NCBI GenBank assembly: GCA_030765045.1
Contig: CM060968.1
Location: forward strand, 112,123,404-112,187,403
DNA from: Tenodera sinensis
Taxonomy: Eukaryota; Arthropoda; Insecta; Mantodea; Mantidae
DNA length: 64,000 bases
Direction of reading: 5' to 3'
Position 1 is the stretch's first letter, and every line of letters begins with the position of its first letter. The notes under the pieces were generated by a model, which worked only from the letters and a program-made list of their open reading frames with translations, ran no database searches and was not told the DNA's origin. Position numbers and translations under genes: made by a program. Of this stretch, positions 42,039-49,230 are shown in pieces.

Positions 42039-42925
42039 AGTAGCAGTATAATAGCGACTCTGGCTCAATTAGCATAAATATCCCATTAATCAAATCCTGT
42101 CACGCCCCCCCCTCACCCCTCCCCACCTCCCCTCCCCCTCCCCCCTCCCCCCACCACCCCCACATGTGGGAATTTCCAAAAGGTAATAGCGACTCTGGCT
42201 CAATTAGCATAAATGTCCCATTAATCAAATCCTGTCACGCCCCCCCCTCCCCTTCCCCCCCCCTTAAGTGACATGGGTATTTCTTTGGACACGTGGGAAT
42301 TCCGAAAAGAGAGGGTGTGTGCTCTGTCGCGATCAGGATGACAAAGGAAGGGTAATTTATGACCCCCCGTCCCCCTGACCCTCCTATTCTAGTGTCTGCA
42401 TGTGTTTTCGAAAAAAGAACGTGAGGGTAAGAAACCCTGAATTAATGGCCCCCTTTCAGATATTGATATATTTATGTGACAGTTGGAAATGTTCCCCTCT
42501 GACAGTTTTGAAAAGAACAAGCTTCTTCTTGCAACGGCGAGCATAGAGGATGACAAAGGAAGGGTAATTAATGACCCCAGTCCCCCCTGACCCTCCTATT
42601 CTAGTGTCTGCATGTGTTTTCGAATGTGACAGTTGGAAATGTTCCCCTCTGAGAGTTTTGAAAAGAACAAGATTCAACTTGGAACAGCGAGCATAGACAT
42701 ACACATTTTTCCTGTCTGAACAGGCCTAGTGTTTTTCTCTTAACATAACAGCCAAAGATCGCCCACCTGCAGGAAGAAACCTTTTCAGAAGCGAAAGAAT
42801 ACTTCTGCATTGACACGAGGACCACCCATGTGGTCCCCCACTGCGAGGGGTTCCCTGCCTTCCCTCACAATGACCGTTTGGCGTTGAATGGCCGTCCAAC
42901 CCCCCCCCCAACACTTCAATGCGTT
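42039..42925 (+). repeat. Left terminal inverted repeat
   Basis: About 887 bp, inverted copy of 58140-59030. It is itself mosaic: a ~60 bp direct repeat starting at TAATAGCGACTC occurs at ~42049 and ~42184, each copy followed by a C-rich tract. A second unit beginning AGGATGACAAAGGAAGGGTAAT occurs at ~42335 and ~42547, and TGTGACAGTTGGAAATG at ~42475 and ~42633. The poly-C tracts (42102-42165, 42240-42265, 42899-42909) would form G-rich runs on the other strand. Open frames inside are shared by both TIRs and look like by-products of the subrepeats, not genes. Confidence 0.95.
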
Positions 42926-43553
42926 CCCACACAGTGGGGACTATCTCTCACGCTTTACATTCACATGACAGTCCCTACTCAGTCTTCTTTCACAAGGATT
43001 CTCTTCTCAGTTTTCTTTTGAAATATCCGGTGTGTTTAAGAGGACACTTATTTATACGTTTATTTTCTTATTTATAGTATCTTACAAGATTACTATGCTT
43101 GTTTAATCCTAGCAAGTAATATTTTTTTAAATCGCACCAACGAATAACGATACCACAATGCAGGAACAGTAAGCATCCCGATGAACGTAGCTGAATCATT
43201 GAACCATCAGCAATACAGGTTATTCTTGTTATTACATCATAAAATAGAAGCAAAATAGCATAAGGGCGCATTTTCAAAGTAATGGACAAATTTCAGACAC
43301 TAAGTAATATCTCGCCTTATTATTAGTTTCTGAACAGGCCTAGTATATTTATGTTGGCGTGAGAGAATTTCCAGCGAGAATAGAAGATGGTAATTTTAAT
43401 GGATTCTTTAAGGAGCGAGTATAGACACCTGCATTTTTCCTGTCTGAACCTGTTTCAGCCCTATGTCCCTCCTGCCAACTCTGTTTAGGCGCATGCGTAT
43501 TCCCACCCTTCTGCAAGCTACCCCACCCCCACACTACGTCACAGCTCAAGTAG
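42926..43553. other. Non-coding stretch inside the left TIR
   Basis: No convincing gene. AT-rich with short open frames lacking any recognisable motif. It contains a degraded copy of a TIR subrepeat (43412-43452) and TGAACAGGCCTAGTATATTT at 43331, which also matches TIR sequence. Confidence 0.6.
43412..43452 (+). repeat. Internal degenerate copy of a TIR subrepeat
   Basis: GCGAGTATAGACACCTGCATTTTTCCTGTCTGAAC resembles the TIR segment at ~42687-42722 (GCGAGCATAGACATACACATTTTTCCTGTCTGAAC) with a few differences. Another fragment of the same unit (TGAACAGGCCTAGT) lies at 43331. This suggests the TIR boundary has moved or that subrepeats have spread inward. Confidence 0.7.
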
Positions 43554-43591
43554 TATATAAGCACGCCTGCTAAGACTGGGAAATATTAGTT
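43554..43591 (+). promoter_or_regulatory. Core promoter: TATA box plus TTAGTT initiator
   Basis: TATATAAG at 43554-43561 is followed by TATTAGTTGG with the initiator-like A near 43588, about 34 nt downstream. The ATG of the spliced gene follows at 43637. The same TATA/TTAGT pairing precedes other genes of the element. Confidence 0.65.
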
Positions 43592-43636
43592 GGATTACAA
43601 ATTTACAAACGTTTCCTGCAAAAGAAGTATATTGTT

Positions 43637-44697
43637 ATGAGTGGAATGGATGACTTTTGGAGCGAATGTGGAGAGGAAGCACATCACTATACATACTACC
43701 ACAAGGAGTCATGCAATGGGTTCATGCATTCAATTGTATGCAACAAACCTTCATATCACGATCAGATGTCTTCTAGAGATGTATGTACGGAAAACTGCCG
43801 CATATACAGAAGAAGATACTTGTAAGTAGATAATTCTTTGTTGCATTTTTTTAAATACTATTCCTTAGCAGGTCTTTAAGAAAATGTTTATTGCAATACA
43901 AGGGATTTTTTTCCCCAGAGAAGCTGACGACGTGGATCAAGAACATAGTGGAGTGGATGAGGTAGACGCATTTGCTTCAAGCCACGCTGCAGAGTGCCAT
44001 TCGGAGTTTTGTAACGGCTACACTCATGCAACCCTATGTGACAAGCCAGAGGTTCATAACCAAATGACATCATACTTTCTGTGTAACGAAAACTGTGGTG
44101 TATATCAACTCCGGCAGAGAAACTTAAAGTAAGTAGCATCGCAGCAAATAGTTAAATATAATTAGCAGTGAGAGATCATTTAATATTTATTAACCAAAAC
44201 ATTCTTGACTTCAGAATACGAATGACAACACCAAATCCTAAAGAGTGTGAAGATCCGTACATCAGAGGGGTGGATGAAGTAGATGCATGCATTGCAGAGC
44301 GTGATACCCTTCCAATAGACGATCTGTTGCAAGTGACTCCAGAGCATTCACCCAGTAAACAAGCAGAACTACACAAAAAATTGATGTAAGTATTCAACCT
44401 TATCCTGAAAGAACATTTATTGCATAAAACTATGCAAGAGCTTTAACCATATCTCATGTATTTCTTTCAGAAGATAACCCTTTGCCTTTACCGAGACCTA
44501 AAATTTCTAACGTAGTCAATGTGAAATGTTTCAGATCCAGTAAAGCATTGAAGAAGAAGAAGAATACATTTTCTGATCTCCATAGAAGGCTCAGGCTATT
44601 GGAAGATCGAATGAAACGACTTGACAACTCAAAGTCAGATGGAAGCACCGCCAGTAACACTCGTGCTCCAAGACGCATCCATCTCAAGAAACCATAG
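43637..44697 (+). CDS. Spliced four-exon protein with duplicated Cys module and two DEVD motifs (unknown function)
   Basis: I do not recognise this protein. Exons: 43637-43821, 43919-44128, 44215 to ~44354 or 44385, and 44471-44697. Donors at exons 1-3 read GTAAGT; acceptors follow pyrimidine-rich tracts ending CAG. Exons 1, 2 and 3 join in matching phase (2). Exons 1 and 2 each encode C-x8-C-x14-C-x3-C with the conserved pattern CNG(F/Y)xH...C(N/D)KPxxHxQM...CxENC. Exons 2 and 3 each contain GVDEVDA, so exon duplication built the gene. Exon 4 is Lys/Arg-rich with a short leucine-rich helix. Splicing from the GTAAGT at 44386 into exon 4 gives an early stop, whereas a weaker GTAAAC donor at 44355 keeps exon 4 open, so alternative splicing or a one-base lesion is possible. 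Cys spacing suggests metal binding, and the basic tail suggests nuclear or nucleic-acid binding. Both are inferences. Confidence 0.7.
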
Positions 44698-44771
44698 CGT
44701 AAATGTAGGGTTGTTTCATGATATTCCAGTGATCTTCATAAAAAAAAACATGCAGTAACGAATTTGTCTAC

Positions 44772-45113
44772 ATGTCGTTGCTGGACTGGGAGATTTTTCA
44801 ACAAAATCTTTCCATGTTCGAAACTTTCCTCAAAGTGAAAAAGTGCCCTTGCAGTGCTTACGGTGAAAATATTGTGTACTCGTATAATCTAATTGCACTT
44901 ATGCAAAATGAGAGAATAAGACTTTTGAATACAATTTTCAGTAATGGTGAAATACTTTTAGACTGTAATGAAATAGCAGAAGTGAAAAGACTTGAACCCT
45001 ATATTGATAGACATTTGCGAAACCTCTCCACTGCAAGTAATGATATATATGTAGGGACAAGGAGTTGGAGGAGGAAGATGCTGGAATTGTATGAAAAAAG
45101 AATAAATAAATGA
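44772..45113 (+). CDS. Unknown 113-aa protein
   Basis: ATG-initiated ORF, 113 residues, no family recognised. It is rich in predicted helix (leucine- and charged-residue-rich), with a CPC motif near residue 25 (KKCPCSAYGE) and a basic C-terminus (RSWRRKMLELYEKR). It starts 74 bp after the stop of the spliced gene, and may lie on the same transcript because I see no AATAAA between them. Its stop codon overlaps AATAAATAAA, the poly(A) signal. It has the size of a small accessory or regulatory protein; nothing in the sequence assigns a function. Confidence 0.6.
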   Translation: MSLLDWEIFQQNLSMFETFLKVKKCPCSAYGENIVYSYNLIALMQNERIRLLNTIFSNGEILLDCNEIAEVKRLEPYIDRHLRNLSTASNDIYVGTRSWRRKMLELYEKRINK

Positions 45114-45139
45114 TTGTCTGCTTATAACATGTTTTTATT
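45101..45139. terminator. Overlapping convergent poly(A) signals
   Basis: AATAAATAAA on the + strand at 45101-45110 serves the 113-aa gene. TTTATT at 45134-45139 is AATAAA on the minus strand for the capsid gene chain. Cleavage downstream of each signal would give mRNAs overlapping tail-to-tail by tens of bases. Confidence 0.7.
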
Positions 45140-45209
45140 CATTAAGAAACACTTACATTCCTTATTTTCCTCATGAAAATCCAGCTTACATTGGAACACT
45201 TTTTTTTCT

Positions 45210-46406
45210 TCAAAATAATGACTGCATCACATGAGTGAGGGGCTTGTATGTAAATACTTTGTCATGTATTATTAGACAATACAGTGAGGTCTGTGCAGGA
45301 ATATTTGCACTTGTTTGAATTTCAAGTCTAATATTAACAGCTCCATTTACAATCTCCTCAGGCTGATGTGAACAGTCAATGATAAATATTGGTGCATATT
45401 TAAGAAAATCCTTTCTCTTCAATAAGGGGTAATTGTCTTTAGCATAATAAGAGTTTTGGAACTTTGAATACATTTCGTATAATGTTGCAAATCTTGAGTT
45501 TCCAAAGTCCAAGTTCATGTCGTGGTAGGGATAACATTCGCTATTGAGGTAAAGTCTCAAATTTGTTATGTTGCAATGATCAAACATGGAGCAGTCCTTA
45601 GTTGCATTATTCAGTCTTGAAGTCTGTGCTCCGACAATGACAAATCTTGGTTTCTCTAGTTTCGATGTTGTTGCAACGTTCCATGTAAAGGATCTAGTTT
45701 GCGGTACAGCAGGCTGAGTATGAAGATCCATAGTTCGAAAGGCAATATCTAGCGGTCTGTCCGACTTGACAATCTTGAGGATCTCAACCTTTTCAGCATC
45801 TGAAAGGCGCATTACAGGCATCCTCCACTCAATGCGAATAAGGTTAACAGACGCATCCGCTTCTCCGGCAGATGTAACAATACAGTTCTTAGAGTCCAGT
45901 TCAAACTTGCTATTGAGAATCAGGTCCTTGTGGTCATCTGCAAACCCCAGAAGCATTGACAGCGGTACTACGGCGTTGAATGCTCCACTCTCAGAATGTA
46001 CAATATCCACATCTTTGCCAGGGTAGCACCATCCAGCATTTAGCAACCGATTTGATTCCATGGGGTTGAGGGCAGCATAGTTGCGAATAGTTGATGAAAT
46101 CCCTGGATTTCTTGTTCTATCTATAGTTGTTCCATTCATGTCCAAGCGAATCTCATCAAACATAAATGCCATAGCATTATTAGAGAGCTTTGCTGTAGTA
46201 GCTGATGCATTAGGTTTCGTAATAGATCCCTCAATGTAGAGATAACTCCGGCTAGGTAGAGTATACAAATCTTCAGCTTGACAGGGTATTCTAATCTCAT
46301 CATTAGCGTCCAGAGCTGATGTATTATATGGTAGAAACACATGCTCCTCTTCTTTAGCAATCTTGTCCTCAAATGTAGGCGTTTCGGTCACATTGAAGAT
46401 ATCCAT
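45210..46406 (-). CDS. MCP: Major capsid protein, double jelly-roll (hexon-like)
   Basis: 398 residues. The N-terminal region with DEIRIP (residues 36-41) and SYLYIEG (54-60), then a segment with FDEIRLDMNG and NAGW, matches what I recall of the double jelly-roll-like capsid family found in Polintons and in many insect genome annotations. No signal peptide or membrane helix; the protein is strand-rich throughout. It would build the trimeric capsomers of an icosahedral virion. Its ATG overlaps the stop of the upstream 50-aa ORF as TAATG, so it is the last cistron of the minus-strand virion chain and shows no promoter of its own. AATAAA follows at 45139-45134 on the minus strand. The frame is intact. 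Family assignment rests on recalled similarity, not a search. Confidence 0.85.
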   Translation of the reverse strand: MDIFNVTETPTFEDKIAKEEEHVFLPYNTSALDANDEIRIPCQAEDLYTLPSRSYLYIEGSITKPNASATTAKLSNNAMAFMFDEIRLDMNGTTIDRTRNPGISSTIRNYAALNPMESNRLLNAGWCYPGKDVDIVHSESGAFNAVVPLSMLLGFADDHKDLILNSKFELDSKNCIVTSAGEADASVNLIRIEWRMPVMRLSDAEKVEILKIVKSDRPLDIAFRTMDLHTQPAVPQTRSFTWNVATTSKLEKPRFVIVGAQTSRLNNATKDCSMFDHCNITNLRLYLNSECYPYHDMNLDFGNSRFATLYEMYSKFQNSYYAKDNYPLLKRKDFLKYAPIFIIDCSHQPEEIVNGAVNIRLEIQTSANIPAQTSLYCLIIHDKVFTYKPLTHVMQSLF

Positions 46407-46558
46407 TACAGAATTCTGAAGCCTAACGCTTCGAGGAACTTGCGACTGCTTGATGTTAACGCCTTGAATGTCAAATGCAGAGTATGAGGAACATGATGCA
46501 TCCTAGACTTCTTATATCCTGTCCAGCCTCTTCTCCTTCTGCTAAAATCGATTCCCAT
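46406..46558 (-). CDS. Small basic ORF between penton and capsid genes (50 aa)
   Basis: ATG at 46558, stop TAA at 46408-46406. It overlaps the end of the penton-like gene by 17 nt and shares one base with the capsid ATG (TAATG). The N-terminus is strongly basic and aromatic (MGIDFSRRRRGWTGYKKSR) and the C-terminus hydrophobic (FLEALGFRIL). The whole gap between two virion genes is filled by this frame, and both junctions are of a kind used for coupled reinitiation, which argues it is translated. Basic content would suit a DNA-condensing core peptide such as adenovirus mu/pX, but no homology is visible. It could also be only a bridging ORF that carries ribosomes to the capsid start. Confidence 0.55.
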   Translation of the reverse strand: MGIDFSRRRRGWTGYKKSRMHHVPHTLHLTFKALTSSSRKFLEALGFRIL

Positions 46559-47252
46559 TCCGACGAATGTGGAGCCTTATGCTTATATCTTCGTTTCGAA
46601 AGTTTATTGAATGTCCGTTCTGGTCGACTATTCGAAGAGTGATTTGGTCAATAAGGTTGGTGTCTATGATAGGCAGGTAAATGGGATTTGAAGGCTCCTG
46701 CGAAATGTGATATTCAGGCGGGACGGAAGGGAAAAACTCGTAGATAGAGTGTCCGCTTTTACCGTCAATGAAAGAGCCTGTTGCAATACTGCACTCGATT
46801 CGAATGATGCTCACCTTAAATATGTTTACTAGAAAATCAGATTCAGTCAGCTGATTAGCAGGCACAACTCTCTTTTCATCGAATCCTAAAAGAGATCCTA
46901 TAGTGTGCTCCTTGGAAAAATCTACAGGGAATGGGCATTTAATTTCAGCCTTCATGGTATTATTGTTTGGTCGAATAAAGAAGGCATTTTCCTCCACTTC
47001 AAGCTTGTCCTTTATATAATTGTTAATGTCTGAAATTTCATATGTACCGTGAGGTATATGAATAACCTTAGGCTCTTCATTGTAAATGTAATGAAACTGG
47101 TTATTAGTTTGATCAACGTTGGGGATTGAATAGAAGGTTTCGAAATTCAGTAGCGCAATCTCATAATAATATTTAGGATCAATCCTGAGTGGTGGATTTA
47201 GATACGTGGTAACAACAGATTCATTACCGCTAACAGCAATAGTGTAGCTCAT
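46542..47252 (-). CDS. Penton-like minor capsid protein (single jelly-roll)
   Basis: 236 residues from the ATG at 47252 (MSYTIAVSGN). An upstream in-frame ATG at 47273 lies inside the protease cistron; the 47252 start is preferred because it overlaps the protease stop as ATGA. The sequence is strand-rich, with YYYEIALLNFETFYSIPNV near residues 28-46 and a C-terminal LRIVDQNGHSINF...IRLHIRR segment, which I recall as typical of the Polinton minor capsid/penton protein. It would occupy the fivefold vertices. It sits between protease and capsid protein, as in related elements. The frame is intact. The exact fold cannot be verified here. Confidence 0.75.
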   Translation of the reverse strand: MSYTIAVSGNESVVTTYLNPPLRIDPKYYYEIALLNFETFYSIPNVDQTNNQFHYIYNEEPKVIHIPHGTYEISDINNYIKDKLEVEENAFFIRPNNNTMKAEIKCPFPVDFSKEHTIGSLLGFDEKRVVPANQLTESDFLVNIFKVSIIRIECSIATGSFIDGKSGHSIYEFFPSVPPEYHISQEPSNPIYLPIIDTNLIDQITLRIVDQNGHSINFRNEDISIRLHIRRNGNRF

Positions 47253-47617
47253 TGCGATAGAAATTGCAAGCACAAGTGTCCGCAGATGACTGAGCTAAAA
47301 CTCTGAAATCTTCGAGTATTATACATCAACTTAACGCCTTTGAGGTACCTTTCTATCTCTTTCGGAGGTTTCAAGTTTCCAAAGCTATCGAAATAAAATG
47401 CAGTATTTCCATCCTTCTTTACAGCCACCCAATGCGTGCCTTCATTCTGTGATGAATCTAGATTGACAATAATTCTCTCTCGGAAATTTGGTTTTGAAGG
47501 CAGCTTATCAATCATATATACACCTCTAAAATAAGGAATGTTTAAACGTCGCGCATATAGGTTGAGCTCGATGTTACTTAGGGCTTTTTCCGGGATAAGT
47601 ATAGTCCTCCGCCCGAG
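47249..47617 (-). CDS. PRO: Adenain-like cysteine protease, apparently expressed by -1 frameshift
   Basis: A C48/adenain-type protease that would mature the capsid proteins. In the part starting at the only in-frame ATG (47515) the catalytic set is visible: H28 in GTHW, D43 in YFDSFG, Q71 and C78 in ICGHLC, in the order of adenovirus protease (His, Glu/Asp, Gln, Cys). The frame stays open upstream of that ATG, and its translation (ALSNIELNLYARRL, then FRGV) resembles the conserved N-terminus of Polinton proteases, so the 88-aa product would be truncated. No ATG lies in this upstream part, which overlaps the end of the PLA2 ORF. A slippery heptamer at 47617-47623 would put ribosomes into this frame, giving 122 residues after the shift. 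It ends ATGA with the penton start. Confidence 0.8.
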   Translation of the reverse strand, partial: LGRRTILIPEKALSNIELNLYARRLNIPYFRGVYMIDKLPSKPNFRERIIVNLDSSQNEGTHWVAVKKDGNTAFYFDSFGNLKPPKEIERYLKGVKLMYNTRRFQSFSSVICGHLCLQFLSQ

Positions 47618-48333
47618 TTTTTTGATATCTTGTTTTTGATCTGTCGATTCTTTCTCTTCTTCAGTCCATTTCCTTTAGCAGACTTATTTCCCTTTACACT
47701 TGAAGCAATTTTGGAGGCAAGTGCTAAAGATGCAGCCAGCGGTAGCATTGGTAGAAAACCTCCGCTTCTCCTTTTATTCCTCTTCCTCTTTGCCTGCCGA
47801 AGGCCTTTTCCTCTTGTTTCCATCTCTCTGTTATGACGCATCATTTCTGCAAGCTTTTTATCAGCAGCTTTTTTCTTATTCACCGCGGTGGCAATTTGTG
47901 CCGCACCACCAGCTGCAGCACCTAAGGCTGCGATAATGGGTATGATCGGCAGAAATCCGCCACGTTTCTTCTTCCTTGAGCCAGCACCAACAGCAACCTT
48001 GCCCTTCATAATTGTTGTTACCAGTCTTGCAGCCAACCTTTCACCTAAGGTAGCATCCGATGACTGAACTCTTTTCCACGCCTTCTCTGCTAAGATCTTA
48101 TCAGCAATATTTCTCGATGCAGTGTCCTTGTGCTCGGCGTAGGCAACGTCGTGAAATTTGCAAGCTTCATCTAACGGATTGATTCCTGGGTCTCCTCTCT
48201 TTAGACGCTTTTCTAGCTTCGTCCCTGGTCCGCAATATCTGTAACCAGGTAGATGTGCTTCAAACGGTAGCCTATTGATGAGGGAATTAAGTAAACCCGA
48301 GCCACTCGAGACCCTTATCCTCTTAGCTCTCAT
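47578..48333 (-). CDS. PLA2-domain virion protein (parvovirus VP1-like phospholipase motif)
   Basis: 251 residues. Residues 33-40 (YCGPGTKL) form a calcium-binding loop, and 55-65 (DEACKFHDVAY) contain the His61-Asp62 catalytic pair, matching the secreted/parvoviral phospholipase A2 signature. Two hydrophobic, glycine-alanine-rich segments begin with the same motif (GGFLPIIP at 125, GGFLPMLP at 191), separated and followed by strongly basic stretches. In virions such proteins lyse endosomal membranes during entry; the basic repeats suggest DNA or membrane binding. It is the first cistron of the minus-strand virion chain, 35 bp downstream of a TATA box. Its 3' end overlaps the protease frame and carries an in-frame A_AAA_AAC heptamer at codons 237-239, so a longer PLA2-protease fusion may also be made. 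Confidence 0.85.
   Translation of the reverse strand: MRAKRIRVSSGSGLLNSLINRLPFEAHLPGYRYCGPGTKLEKRLKRGDPGINPLDEACKFHDVAYAEHKDTASRNIADKILAEKAWKRVQSSDATLGERLAARLVTTIMKGKVAVGAGSRKKKRGGFLPIIPIIAALGAAAGGAAQIATAVNKKKAADKKLAEMMRHNREMETRGKGLRQAKRKRNKRRSGGFLPMLPLAASLALASKIASSVKGNKSAKGNGLKKRKNRQIKNKISKNSGGGLYLSRKKP
47617..47623 (-). promoter_or_regulatory. Candidate -1 ribosomal frameshift site (A_AAA_AAC)
   Basis: On the minus strand the PLA2 frame reads TCA-AAA-AAC, so the heptamer A AAA AAC has the canonical X_XXY_YYZ phasing. A -1 slip enters exactly the protease frame, which is open from there to its stop. Just downstream, CGGG (47615-47612) can pair with CCCG (47594-47591), and GGGC with GCCC at 47584-47581, but the spacer is short (about 1-2 nt), so the stimulatory structure is uncertain. 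Confidence 0.65.
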
Positions 48334-48338
48334 GGTAC

Positions 48339-48375
48339 ACTAATTGATTTTCATTTTTGCAGGGGTGCTTTTATA
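48339..48375 (-). promoter_or_regulatory. Late-gene core promoter for the virion chain
   Basis: TATAAAAG on the minus strand at 48375-48368 is followed by TTAGT at 48343-48339, with the initiator-like A at 48341, 34 nt from the TATA. If that is the start site, the leader before the PLA2 ATG (48333) would be only about 8 nt. Confidence 0.65.
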
Positions 48376-48465
48376 CCTTGTTTTCCAAGCCAATTAACCA
48401 ATCAATGCATCATACTTTCCATTAAAGTGCGTAAAAGGTAGTGAGAGTCCCCCGGATATTTAGTA

Positions 48466-48500
48466 TATATAAATATTAGACATGGATTTAAAAACTTAGT
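48466..48500 (+). promoter_or_regulatory. Core promoter of the packaging ATPase gene
   Basis: TATATAAA at 48466-48473 and TTAGT at 48496-48500, about 32 nt apart. It is divergent from the virion-chain promoter within a 174 bp intergenic region (48334-48507). The predicted leader to the ATG at 48508 is about 10 nt. Confidence 0.65.
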
Positions 48501-48507
48501 CGATAGG

Positions 48508-49224
48508 ATGGAGCTTGTTAAGCAGGAATGTTCTCTGCCTATTCAGGTGCTAGACTTTGAAAGCGATTTTAGAAGTGATCGACACGGAAGGCTATTTCCT
48601 AGCAATGTCAGAGCTCTAATCCTAGGGAGCTCCAGTGCAGGGAAAACAAATGTATTACTGAATATGCTGCTTCATGAGAACGGATTACGTTTTGAGAACT
48701 TGTACATTTATTCAAAGTCATTATATCAACCAAAGTATCAATATCTAATAAGCCTACTTAAAAGCATTGAGGGAATAGAAGTGAATACCTATGAAGATGG
48801 CGAAAATGTATTGCATCCTTCAGAAGTTAAAGAAAACTCAATCTTTGTATTCGACGATGTCATAACTGAAAAGCAGGACAAGATAGCCTCCTTTTACAGT
48901 ATGGGGAGACATCGCAATGTCGACTCTATATATTTAGCCCAGTCTTATGCAAAAGTACCGAAACATCTCATTCGAGATAATACAAACATGATTATCCTTT
49001 TCAGGCAAGATAATTTAAACCTGAAGCATATATATGAAGATTATGTGAACACTGACATGTCTTACATTGAATTCAAAGAATTGTGCAAAAATGTCTGGGA
49101 GAGTACCTCAGAAGGAAGACCATTTGTAGTGATAGTCCCCGAATTCCCCATGAATGAGGGTCGATATAGGAATGGATTTGATGTATATATTAAAGTGCAA
49201 AAGAAAGAAAATGATCATTTGTAG
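48508..49224 (+). CDS. ATP: DNA-packaging ATPase (FtsK/HerA-type, A32-like)
   Basis: 238 residues. Walker A GSSSAGKT at 40-47, followed by a helix; Walker B-like IFVFDDV at 112-118; then a sensor-like region with RHRNVDSIYLAQSY (residues 134-147) typical of the A32-like packaging ATPases of Polintons, virophages and large DNA viruses. It would drive the element's DNA into the capsid. The start at 48508 leaves a short N-terminal extension before the nucleotide-binding domain, normal for the family. It is the first gene rightward from the divergent promoter and is followed after only 6 bp by the fibre-like gene, with a poly(A) signal after that gene, so the two probably share one transcript. 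The frame is intact. Confidence 0.93.
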   Translation: MELVKQECSLPIQVLDFESDFRSDRHGRLFPSNVRALILGSSSAGKTNVLLNMLLHENGLRFENLYIYSKSLYQPKYQYLISLLKSIEGIEVNTYEDGENVLHPSEVKENSIFVFDDVITEKQDKIASFYSMGRHRNVDSIYLAQSYAKVPKHLIRDNTNMIILFRQDNLNLKHIYEDYVNTDMSYIEFKELCKNVWESTSEGRPFVVIVPEFPMNEGRYRNGFDVYIKVQKKENDHL

Positions 49225-49230
49225 TTCAAG

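Noticed and set aside
42456..43021. Open frames of 60-80 codons in the left TIR, mirrored at 58116-58612
   Set aside because: They follow the TIR subrepeats, overlap each other on both strands, and show no domain. Their presence at both ends is explained by the inverted repeat.
43068..43564. Minus-strand frames of about 70 codons between the left TIR and the first gene
   Set aside because: No recognisable motif; one overlaps the TATA box and the degenerate TIR copy. Considered chance frames.
47577..47600. GGAAAAAGC near the end of the PLA2 ORF as the slip site
   Set aside because: The phase gives G_AAA_AAG, not X_XXY_YYZ. The A_AAA_AAC heptamer slightly upstream fits properly.
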